Assembly (NCBI GenBank): GCA_021775385.1
Contig: JAJFHW010000105.1
Coordinates: forward strand, 1 to 9,032
Reading direction: 5' to 3'
DNA length: 9,032 nucleotides
Source of the DNA: Hyphomicrobiales bacterium
Lineage (GTDB): Bacteria > Pseudomonadota > Alphaproteobacteria > Rhizobiales > HXMU1428-3
Program-made: the position numbers and the translations under genes
Part shown: positions 1-6,190 of the stretch, one piece after another
Numbering within the stretch: the first letter of the stretch is position 1
Layout: each line of letters starts with the position of its first letter
Notes under the pieces: model-generated
Told to the model about the DNA's origin: nothing
The model's input: the letters and a program-made list of their open reading frames with translations, nothing else
Databases searched by the model: none

Positions 1-78
1 ATTCAGGCTTGTATAAAATTTAATATACAGTGCTGTATAAAATTAATGCTGTCAACAATATTATACAAGTTTGTATAA
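1..78. promoter_or_regulatory. Array of three tandem palindromic operator-like sites upstream of the first TetR gene
   Basis: Three copies of an inverted repeat with consensus TATACAR-NN-YTGTATA are visible. The rightmost (61-78) has perfect 8-bp arms, TTATACAA and TTGTATAA, around GT. The middle one (24-39) has perfect 7-bp arms, TATACAG and CTGTATA, around TG. The leftmost (about 1-15) is ATTCAG-GC-TTGTATA, cut by the window edge and with one mismatch in its visible left arm. The centres lie at about 7.5, 31.5 and 69.5. Short palindromes of this kind immediately upstream of a TetR gene are typical binding sites for the encoded regulator, so autoregulation is the likely role. The array extends to the window edge, so it may also control a divergent gene to the left. 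The repeats are seen directly; the binding protein is inferred. Confidence 0.65.
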
Positions 79-98
79 AAAAATTGTTGTGTTAAGAT
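71..98 (+). promoter_or_regulatory. Possible promoter of the first TetR gene
   Basis: A weak sigma-70-like pair is TTGTAT (71-76) and TAAGAT (93-98), separated by 16 bp. The -35-like hexamer lies inside the right arm of the operator at 61-78, which would fit repression by the gene's own product. An alternative is CTGTCA (49-54) with TATAAA (74-79), but its 19-bp spacing is long. Neither pair is strong, so the exact start of transcription is open. Confidence 0.3.
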
Positions 99-132
99 CT
101 CTATAGAAAAATGAACTGTTGAGGAATTGTAG

Positions 133-756
133 ATGACATCTTTAAGGGATGATAAACGAAGTGCTGGACGGCCGCGTAGCTTTGATCGTGAGCAACTTGT
201 TGAAAAGGTAATGCATTTATTTTGGGATAGAGGTTACCGAGATCTATCGTTTAATGAGATTGCAACTGCGACAGGTCTGACACGTGCCAGCCTTTACAAT
301 AGTTTTAAAAGTAAGGAAGCTTTATTCTTTGAAGCACTTCAGCATTATTGCAGTTCAACGCCGGATGTTTTGTTTGCTGAGGTTAAAGAAGGTGAACAGG
401 TCGGACCTGTTTTTTATCAGGTATTTGCTACTGCTTCGAAACTGCGAGCAAGTGAGGAGAAAAAACGTGGGTGTTTTACAGTGAATTGTTTTTCAGAATT
501 GGCTGGTGATGACACAGATGTAGGCAAAGAACTTGCCAGTCTTATGGAAGAAAAACGGGCTATAATTGTGGGGCTTATTGATCAGGCTGTACGCCAAAAA
601 GAATTACCAAAAGATACGAATGCTGAAACTACAGCTAATTTGATTATGGCTTTTCTTAGTGGTTTCTCTCTTTTTTCAAAGGGAGGAGCTGATGGAGCTA
701 CCTTATATTCAATGTGTGATTCATTTCTTCAACAAGTTGGTTTTCAAACACCATAA
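133..756 (+). CDS. TetR/AcrR-family transcriptional regulator (leftmost)
   Basis: This 207-residue protein has the size and layout of a TetR-family repressor, which binds DNA as a dimer and is released by a small ligand. The N-terminus carries the GRPRSFD lead-in common in this family (residues 12-18), followed by the helix-turn-helix at about residues 38-62 (SFNEIATATGLTRASLYNSF, then KSKEALF). The rest is a ligand-binding and dimerisation domain containing RGCFTVNCFSEL at 112-123. Cys114 sits in the context where NemR-like regulators carry a reactive cysteine. The ATG at 133 is preceded by GAGG (121-124) at 8 nt, which supports this start. The gene is convergent with the efflux permease gene and has its own operator array upstream, so its target is probably itself and perhaps a gene left of the window. 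The ligand cannot be told from the sequence. Confidence 0.95.
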   Translation: MTSLRDDKRSAGRPRSFDREQLVEKVMHLFWDRGYRDLSFNEIATATGLTRASLYNSFKSKEALFFEALQHYCSSTPDVLFAEVKEGEQVGPVFYQVFATASKLRASEEKKRGCFTVNCFSELAGDDTDVGKELASLMEEKRAIIVGLIDQAVRQKELPKDTNAETTANLIMAFLSGFSLFSKGGADGATLYSMCDSFLQQVGFQTP

Positions 757-791
757 CCATAGAACTGGTTGTAGTTTTATGGTGTTTGAAA
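742..791. terminator. Bidirectional hairpin between the convergent TetR and RND permease genes
   Basis: A perfect 15-bp inverted repeat pairs 742-756 with 777-791 (arms TTTCAAACACCATAA and TTATGGTGTTTGAAA) around a 20-nt loop. The left arm contains the last codons and the TAA stop of the TetR gene. The permease gene ends at 805, just right of the stem. The position between two convergent genes suggests a shared terminator. There is no long uridine tract after the stem on either strand, so it may act mainly as a 3'-end stabiliser or transcript barrier. Confidence 0.6.
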
Positions 792-804
792 TTTGAGCTG
801 CTTT

Positions 805-3800
805 TTATTCAGCTGCATCTGGTAGAACTTGTTTTGTCTGATTTTCTTTTTTACCGATTAGTTTTAATTCGAATTCTCGTAATAAAACATAAAACACAGG
901 TGTGAAGATTAAGCCGAAGAAAGTTACGCCAAGCATACCGGAGAATACGGCAACTCCGATTGCCTGGCGCATTTCTGAACCGGCGCCCTCACTTAATACA
1001 AGAGGGAGCACTCCCATGATGAATGCAAACGAAGTCATGAGAATGGGACGTAACCGCAAGCGGCTTGCTTCCACTGCGGCTTTTAGGGGAGTTAGCCCTT
1101 CATTCTCTAATTCATTCGCAAATTCAACGATGAGAATTGCATTTTTGCACGCAAGAGCGGCCAGTACAAAAAGACTAATTTGTGTGAAGATATTGTTGTC
1201 TCCGCCACTGATATATACTCCCAAAATAGCTGAGAGAGTGCTCATTGGAACAATGAGGATAACGGCTAGGGGCTGAGTTAAACTCTCATATTGTGCTGCT
1301 AAAATAAGAAATACGAGAAAAATACAAAGCGGGAATATATAGATAGCGGTATTGCCTGCTAAAATTTGCTGATAGGTCAGCTCTGTCCATTCAAAGCTAA
1401 GGCCTTGAGGTAAGGTTTCATTTAAGATTTTGGTGATAGCCTCTTGGGCTTGGCCGGACGAATAGCCGGGCCCCGGGTTTCCATTTAAGTCAGCAGCTCT
1501 ATAGGCGTTATATCGTGAGGCTGTATCCGGACCAAAGGTTTCACTGACTTTCATAACCGAGCCAAGGGGGATCATTTTGCCTTCAGCGTTTTTGGTTTTT
1601 AAACTCAAGATATCTTTTGCGGTTGCTCTGAAGCTTTTGTCTGCTTGGGCAATAACCTGATAGGTGCGGCCAAACTGATTAAAATCATTGACATAAATCG
1701 ATCCAAGGTAGATTTGCATCGTCCTAAAAATTTCATTGACTGGGATGCCGAGTTGTTGAGCTTTGGTACGGTCCAAATCTGCAAATAGTTGGGGTACATT
1801 GACATTGTAATTTGAATAAACTCGAGAGAGAGCTGGGTTTTGCCACGCTTTACCCATGACTTCTTTCACAGCACTATCTAATGCTTGATAGCCAAGGTTT
1901 CCTCTATCTTGGATTTGTAATTTAAAACCACCGGTTGTGCCAAGACCTCTGACGGGGGGGGGCGGAAAAATAGCGATAAAGGCTTTGTCAATTTTGTTAA
2001 ATTGGCCCTGTAACTTTTGTGCGATGGCACCTGCGCTTAAGCTTTTTTCTCTTCTATCTTCAAAATCATTTAGAGGGATAAACATTATGCCGGCACTTGA
2101 AGAATTTACAAAGCCGTTTACAGAAAGACCGGGGAATTGAACCGCATTGGCAACTCCTTTTTCTTTCATAGCTATTTCAGCCATTTGTTTCATAACGTTT
2201 TGGGTGCGGTCGAGTGTTGCGCCAGCTGGTAACTGAGCAAATGAGATTAAGTATTTTTTATCTTGCGCTGGTACAAACCCGGGTGGGACGAGACTGAAGC
2301 TGAAATAGGTTGCCATAACTAGAATGGCAAATAGAGACATCATGATGCCTTTGCGGGTGCCAAAGGTTTTTATGCTTCTAGCATAGCCATTTTGTCCTTT
2401 GTTAAATGACCAATTAAATATACGGAAAAACCAACCAAAGATTTTATCCATAGCTTTTGTAAGCCAATCTTTTTTGGCGTCATGACTTCTTAACAACAGC
2501 GCACACATTGCGGGGCTTAATGTGAGTGAATTTATAGTTGATATGAATGTGGCTATGACAATTGTAAGTGCAAATTGTTTATAGAACATGCCAGTTAAAC
2601 CGCTGATGAAAGCGATGGGAATGAAAACACCAGCGACAACAAGTGACGTTGCTATGATGGGGCCAGTGACCTCTTTCATAGCTTGGATTGTGGCGTCTCT
2701 TGGGTTTTTACCGTCTTCTATATTTCGTTCAACATTTTCAACAACCACGATGGCGTCATCAACAACAATACCAACAGCTAAAATTAAACCGAATAAGGAG
2801 AGCACATTTATTGAAAAGCCTAGTGGCAGCATGATTGCAAAAGTGCCAACAATTGAAACAGGGACAGCTAGGAGGGGAATGATTGAAGCCCGCCAAGTTT
2901 GCAGAAAAATAATGACAACAATGACGACGAGAGCAATGGCTTCTAGTAAAGTTTTAATAACGCTCGTTATTGAGTTTCGAACAAACACAGTTGGGTCATA
3001 AACGATTGTATAGTCGACATCTTCTGGAAATCTCTTTTTTAGTTCGGCCATGGTTTTGCGAACATTATCTGAGATGCTGAGGGCGTTGGCACCTGCTTGC
3101 GCAAAGATGGGGATGGCGACAGCTTCTTTATTATTTAATAAGGAACGCAACGCATAAGTTTGTGCATCAAGCTCTACCCAGGCCACGTCACTTAGCCTAG
3201 TGATGACACCTTTTTCATCCCGTTTGATGATGATTTTTTCAAATTCTTTTGGGTTTTTTAAACGGCCTTGAGCATTAACCGGCAATTGAATTTGTGTGTT
3301 TTGATTGTAGGGAGGGCCGCCAATGATACCGGCTGCGACCTGAACGTTTTGATTGCGAATGGCTGTTACAACTTCGTTGGCGGTCATGCCACGTTCGGCG
3401 ATGCGATTTGGATTGAGCCAAATGCGCATTGCATAATCACCTGATCCAAATAGACGTACAGAGCCAACACCGGCGATTTTGCCTAACTGATCTTTGATAT
3501 TCAGTGTTGCGTAGTTGCGCAGATAAAGCATGTCATACCTGGCTTTTGGCGAAGTCAGGTGAACCACCATTGTAAGGTCAGGTGAGCTTTTGACGACTGT
3601 TACGCCTAGTTGCCTTGTTACTTCAGGTAAACGGGGTAGTGCTTGTGATACACGGTTTTGAACAAGTTGTTGAGCAAGGTCTACATCTGTACCGATGGCG
3701 AATGTTACGGTGATGGAAAGGCGTCCATCTGTAGTTGCTAGTGAATTCATATAAAGCAAATTTTCCACGCCATTGATTTGTTCTTCAAGGGGTGTTGCGA

Positions 3801-3987
3801 CCGTTTTTGCGATAACTGTTGGATTGGCACCAGGGAACTGAGCTGTGATTTGAACAGAGGGAGGGGCCACTTCTGGATATTCAGAAATGGGTAGTTGGAA
3901 CATGGCTATCAGACCAAGAAAAAAGATAATAAACGATATAACACCAGCAAAAATTGGCCGATCGATAAAGTGACTGGAGAAATTCAT
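805..3987 (-). CDS. RND multidrug efflux permease, HAE-1 family, MexF/AcrB-like
   Basis: This is a full-length 1060-residue inner-membrane proton/drug antiporter, the pump subunit of a tripartite efflux complex. The N-terminus (MNFSSHFIDRPIFAGV) and the stretch QLPISEYPEVAPPSV with FPGANP are hallmarks of the AcrB/MexF group. Transmembrane segments are seen at about 12-30, six between 340 and 498 with the next at 548-566, and five between 881 and 1036, separated by the two large periplasmic loops. The proton-relay residues are present: Asp410-Asp411 in VGIVVDDAIVVVENVERN and Lys948 in CKNAILIVEFA. SSPDLTMVVHLTSP and YDMLYLRNYA resemble MexF more than AcrB. The start has a weak AGAAAG ribosome-binding site at 7 nt. 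The gene follows the adaptor gene after a 105-nt gap. A run of nine C residues on the coding strand (1954-1962) encodes part of the FPPPPVRGLG segment. Substrates cannot be predicted. Confidence 0.97.
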   Translation of the reverse strand: MNFSSHFIDRPIFAGVISFIIFFLGLIAMFQLPISEYPEVAPPSVQITAQFPGANPTVIAKTVATPLEEQINGVENLLYMNSLATTDGRLSITVTFAIGTDVDLAQQLVQNRVSQALPRLPEVTRQLGVTVVKSSPDLTMVVHLTSPKARYDMLYLRNYATLNIKDQLGKIAGVGSVRLFGSGDYAMRIWLNPNRIAERGMTANEVVTAIRNQNVQVAAGIIGGPPYNQNTQIQLPVNAQGRLKNPKEFEKIIIKRDEKGVITRLSDVAWVELDAQTYALRSLLNNKEAVAIPIFAQAGANALSISDNVRKTMAELKKRFPEDVDYTIVYDPTVFVRNSITSVIKTLLEAIALVVIVVIIFLQTWRASIIPLLAVPVSIVGTFAIMLPLGFSINVLSLFGLILAVGIVVDDAIVVVENVERNIEDGKNPRDATIQAMKEVTGPIIATSLVVAGVFIPIAFISGLTGMFYKQFALTIVIATFISTINSLTLSPAMCALLLRSHDAKKDWLTKAMDKIFGWFFRIFNWSFNKGQNGYARSIKTFGTRKGIMMSLFAILVMATYFSFSLVPPGFVPAQDKKYLISFAQLPAGATLDRTQNVMKQMAEIAMKEKGVANAVQFPGLSVNGFVNSSSAGIMFIPLNDFEDRREKSLSAGAIAQKLQGQFNKIDKAFIAIFPPPPVRGLGTTGGFKLQIQDRGNLGYQALDSAVKEVMGKAWQNPALSRVYSNYNVNVPQLFADLDRTKAQQLGIPVNEIFRTMQIYLGSIYVNDFNQFGRTYQVIAQADKSFRATAKDILSLKTKNAEGKMIPLGSVMKVSETFGPDTASRYNAYRAADLNGNPGPGYSSGQAQEAITKILNETLPQGLSFEWTELTYQQILAGNTAIYIFPLCIFLVFLILAAQYESLTQPLAVILIVPMSTLSAILGVYISGGDNNIFTQISLFVLAALACKNAILIVEFANELENEGLTPLKAAVEASRLRLRPILMTSFAFIMGVLPLVLSEGAGSEMRQAIGVAVFSGMLGVTFFGLIFTPVFYVLLREFELKLIGKKENQTKQVLPDAAE
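1954..1962 (-). repeat. C9 homopolymer tract inside the efflux permease gene
   Basis: The plus strand shows nine consecutive G residues, read as CCC CCC CCC in the permease gene. These encode three of the four prolines in FPPPPVRG at about residues 674-681. Tracts of this length can slip during replication, and a one-base change would truncate the permease in the second periplasmic loop. In the sequence given, the frame is intact. Confidence 0.9.
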
Positions 3988-4092
3988 CGTTTTACTTTCT
4001 GAATATTTTAGTCATGCTGAACTAATGTTTAAAATAAGTTGAGCGTGCATATTTAGATCATTTGATTTTTAGTGTTGCTTCAGATACTCAAT

Positions 4093-5358
4093 TTATTTTT
4101 GAGCTGTCTTGAGAGATTTTATCTTTGGAGCAACTGGCATGTTCGGACGGATACGAGCTAAGCCTTCTACAATAACCACGTCGTTTTCTTTTAAACCTGA
4201 GAGTATGAGGCGGCGCCCTTTGATGTTGGCTCCTATTGTAACTTCTCTATACTCTGCTGTGTTCGTTTTGCTGATAACATAAACATACTTTCTATCCTGG
4301 TCTGTGCCAATGGCGCGTTCAGAAATAGCAATTTGTTTGATATTTTGAGAGTTGGAGACACCCATTTTAACTGTCACTGACATGCCGGGTAGCAATAGTT
4401 TTTGTTTGTTTTCAAATAACGCGCGGCCACGAATTGTTCCAGTTGATTGGTCAATTCGATTGTCAAAGCTATGTAAATTACCATCTTGTTGAATTTTACC
4501 GTCAGAGACTTCCACCCTTACTGGAATTTTATTTAAGGCCCCTTCAGGTGTCACTCTTGCTGTTTTGATATAGGTTTGTTCGTCAACTTCAAAATCAACA
4601 TAGACTTTTTTGTTTGAAATAATGGATGTTAGAAGCGGTGCGTTTACACCAGCTTGAACTAAATTACCGACAGTTATTTCAGCGCGGCTTACTTTGCCAG
4701 AAATGGGGGCTTTGACGAAGGCATAATCAATATTGATTTTTGCGGTATCAACGCCGGCTTCAGCTCGTAACAAATTAGCTTTTGCGACAATGAAGTTATT
4801 GTTACGGGTATCTAAAATGCTTTCAGATACAGCTTTTTTGGCAACGAGTGATTTAGCGCGCTTATATTCTTTTTCAGCGAGTATAACTTGTGTTTTGGCC
4901 GTTGTTAATGTGGCTTGAGCTTGTTTTAGATTGGCTTCGTAAGGGCGTGGATCAATGACGATCAATATGTCCCCTTTATTCACATTCTCTCCGTCTTTGA
5001 AACGAATTTCTGTGATCCGTCCGCTCACTTGGGGGCGTAATTCGGCACGATCAACTGCGACGACCCTTCCGGAATACTGGCTCCAGACCTGAATGCTTTC
5101 GGGTTTCACTATAGTGACGTTCACTGGCATGCCTTTTGGGGCAGCTTTGGGCGCGGGTGCTTTTTTGAGTGAGTTCGGTTTTTTCGTTTCAGCTTTTGAA
5201 GCTTTATCGGACGGTTTTTCTTGGGTGCTATTCTTGGTACTGTCTTGGGCGCTGTTTGATGTGTTGGTGTAGAAGGAGAAAAGCGCGAGGCTGACACATG
5301 CTATGGGTAGCAGCTGTCTAGATGTTTTCTTATGTATACTCACGACTTGGTCCTTCAT
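4093..5358 (-). CDS. Efflux RND transporter periplasmic adaptor (membrane fusion protein), MexE/AcrA-like
   Basis: This 421-residue protein links the inner-membrane pump to an outer-membrane channel. A single hydrophobic segment (about 15-30) serves as signal or anchor. It is followed by a Lys/Pro/Ala/Ser-rich linker (about 36-76). The lipoyl-like halves lie at about 98-138 (SGRVVAVDRAELRPQVSGRI, GDILIVIDPRPYEANL) and 213-245 (FVKAPISGKVSRAEITVGNLVQAG), with the alpha-helical hairpin between them. The beta-barrel follows at about 250-335 (DQSTGTIRGRALF, LLLPGMSVTV), then the membrane-proximal domain. Cys21 follows LPIA, a poor lipobox, so lipidation is doubtful. The ATG at 5358 has no ribosome-binding site. 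A GTG at 5343 has AAGGA 7 nt upstream and would give 416 residues, so it may be the true start. The gene lies 26 nt after the TetR gene and just before the permease, as expected of one operon. Confidence 0.95.
   Translation of the reverse strand: MKDQVVSIHKKTSRQLLPIACVSLALFSFYTNTSNSAQDSTKNSTQEKPSDKASKAETKKPNSLKKAPAPKAAPKGMPVNVTIVKPESIQVWSQYSGRVVAVDRAELRPQVSGRITEIRFKDGENVNKGDILIVIDPRPYEANLKQAQATLTTAKTQVILAEKEYKRAKSLVAKKAVSESILDTRNNNFIVAKANLLRAEAGVDTAKINIDYAFVKAPISGKVSRAEITVGNLVQAGVNAPLLTSIISNKKVYVDFEVDEQTYIKTARVTPEGALNKIPVRVEVSDGKIQQDGNLHSFDNRIDQSTGTIRGRALFENKQKLLLPGMSVTVKMGVSNSQNIKQIAISERAIGTDQDRKYVYVISKTNTAEYREVTIGANIKGRRLILSGLKENDVVIVEGLARIRPNMPVAPKIKSLKTAQK
5341..5355 (-). promoter_or_regulatory. 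Ribosome-binding site and alternative GTG start of the adaptor gene
   Basis: On the minus strand, AAGGA (5355-5351) is followed after 7 nt by GTG (5343-5341), in frame with the adaptor at codon 6. The upstream ATG (5358-5356) is preceded only by AT-rich sequence with no purine-rich site. This favours the GTG as the translation start, giving MSIHKKTSRQLLPIA at the N-terminus. Both starts keep the signal segment. Confidence 0.5.
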
Positions 5359-5384
5359 ATTTTAAAATTCGTAAAAGTAGTTTA

Positions 5385-6020
5385 CTAAATGGTCAATTTT
5401 TTTAAATCTTCGGTAGTTAGTTGGACGCCAATTAGGTTCATCAATGAAGGCTTCAAGCTGGTTTTCATGAACTTCAGATCATTCTTGATACGTGCCAGCA
5501 TCATATTGCCTGTGATAAACGCGTAAATTTCTTCAGCTTTTAATTTTACATCTGCATTTTTGTCAATTAAGCCCATTGCGATCATGTCTCTTAGGGCGTT
5601 TTCGTAATAGCTCATTTTTTGTTGTGTGATGGCGCTAATTTTAGCGCCGATAACTTCATCTTGAGCTGCGAGTTCTGAACCAAGAGTTATGAACGGGCAG
5701 CCACAAACCTGACCAAATTCAATTCTCATATCTTCTTGTTTTTCATAAATAAAATCTATTAATAGAGTAAATCTATCTATGGGATGCCTGGAGGGCGAGA
5801 AGATATCATCTAGAAATGGAATTGTATTTGTCATCCACCAATCAATCGACGCAATGGCAAGATCTGCCTTGCTTGGAAAATAATGATAAAAACTACCTTT
5901 TTTTACATTTGCTTTTTCACAAATTCCATCAACGCTGACAGCGCCATATGAATTGCGCCAGATGAGTTCATGAGCTGTTTCTAATAGTCTCAGTTTGGTG
6001 TTTGTTGGTGGACGACCCAT
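5385..6020 (-). CDS. TetR/AcrR-family regulator of the efflux operon
   Basis: This is a 211-residue TetR-family protein. The N-terminus MGRPPTNTKLRLLETAHELIWRNSY leads into a helix-turn-helix at about residues 28-50 (AVSVDGICEKANVKKGSFYHYFPSKADLA). The ligand domain contains the sequence CGCPFITLGSELAAQDEVIGAKI (106-128), a pattern known in a TetR subgroup with GCPF.N.GSEL and QDE signatures. Cys106 and Cys108 lie close together in that segment. The ATG at 6020 has AAGGA (6034-6030) at 9 nt. It is the first gene of the minus-strand operon with adaptor and permease, 26 nt ahead of the adaptor. A strong palindrome overlaps the promoter in front of it. The most likely role is local repressor of the pump operon and of itself, relieved by a pump substrate or an electrophile. 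The inducer is unknown. Confidence 0.95.
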   Translation of the reverse strand: MGRPPTNTKLRLLETAHELIWRNSYGAVSVDGICEKANVKKGSFYHYFPSKADLAIASIDWWMTNTIPFLDDIFSPSRHPIDRFTLLIDFIYEKQEDMRIEFGQVCGCPFITLGSELAAQDEVIGAKISAITQQKMSYYENALRDMIAMGLIDKNADVKLKAEEIYAFITGNMMLARIKNDLKFMKTSLKPSLMNLIGVQLTTEDLKKLTI

Positions 6021-6033
6021 ATATTCTTTTCCT

Positions 6034-6049
6034 TAGATTTTGCAATCTA
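6034..6049. repeat. Small inverted repeat overlapping the -10 box of the efflux promoter
   Basis: TAGATT and AATCTA form perfect 6-bp arms around TTGC. The right arm on the plus strand is the complement of the -10 hexamer. It could be a second, weaker regulator site, or chance in AT-rich DNA. Confidence 0.35.
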
Positions 6050-6072
6050 TCTTTATTTGACTGATTAGTCAA
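6044..6072 (-). promoter_or_regulatory. Promoter of the TetR-adaptor-permease efflux operon
   Basis: Read on the minus strand, TTGACT (6072-6067, five of six matches to TTGACA) is followed after 17 bp by TAGATT (6049-6044, four of six matches to TATAAT). This places the transcript start near 6037, giving a short leader with AAGGA ahead of the TetR start codon. The -35 box and the start of the spacer lie inside the palindrome at 6054-6075, as expected for a repressible promoter. Confidence 0.65.
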
Positions 6073-6075
6073 ATA
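6054..6075. promoter_or_regulatory. 22-bp palindromic operator in front of the efflux operon
   Basis: TATTTGACT and AGTCAAATA form perfect 9-bp arms around GATT. Size, symmetry and position over the -35 region fit a TetR-type operator, and the adjacent TetR gene is the obvious source of the ligand protein. This is inferred from position and symmetry; no binding is shown. Confidence 0.65.
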
Positions 6076-6130
6076 CGCATTATTACCGAAATGGATTTGG
6101 TTAACGGTACTTTAGTTGGTAGTCGTAGAA

Positions 6131-6163
6131 ACGGCCTGAACTTTAAGTTTAAAGTCAGGCCGT
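6131..6163 (-). terminator. Terminator of the flagellar operon downstream of flgH
   Basis: ACGGCCTGA (6131-6139) pairs with TCAGGCCGT (6155-6163), and CTTTAA (6141-6146) pairs with TTAAAG (6149-6154). Together they make a 15-bp stem with one bulged A and a 2-nt loop. Read on the minus strand, the GC-rich base of the stem runs into TTTCT. It lies 28 nt after the flgH stop and before the efflux promoter, so it insulates the two operons. Confidence 0.75.
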
Positions 6164-6190
6164 AAAGTTGTTTTCTATAATTATTTATAT

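Noticed and set aside
50..55. Perfect TTGACA on the minus strand inside the operator array, suggesting a divergent promoter
   Set aside because: No acceptable -10 hexamer lies 16 to 18 bp away inside the window. The divergent gene, if any, is out of view.
284..484. A 66-codon plus-strand frame inside the left TetR gene
   Set aside because: It overlaps the helix-turn-helix and ligand-domain coding region in another frame and has no family features.
902..3001. Plus-strand open frames of up to 137 codons opposite the permease gene (902-1276, 1937-2140, 2588-3001)
   Set aside because: They are antisense shadows of a clearly coding, full-length RND gene. They show no recognisable domains and no convincing ribosome-binding sites.
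4014..4050. Imperfect inverted repeat (ATGCTGAACT and AGTTGAGCGTGCAT) in the 105-nt gap between adaptor and permease genes
   Set aside because: Pairing requires unpaired bases on one side, and there is no T-run. It is too weak to call an attenuator or an internal terminator.
5356..5421. Possible lipobox LPIAC in the adaptor
   Set aside because: The residues before Cys21 (Pro-Ile-Ala) do not fit the lipobox consensus well, so I did not call the adaptor a lipoprotein.
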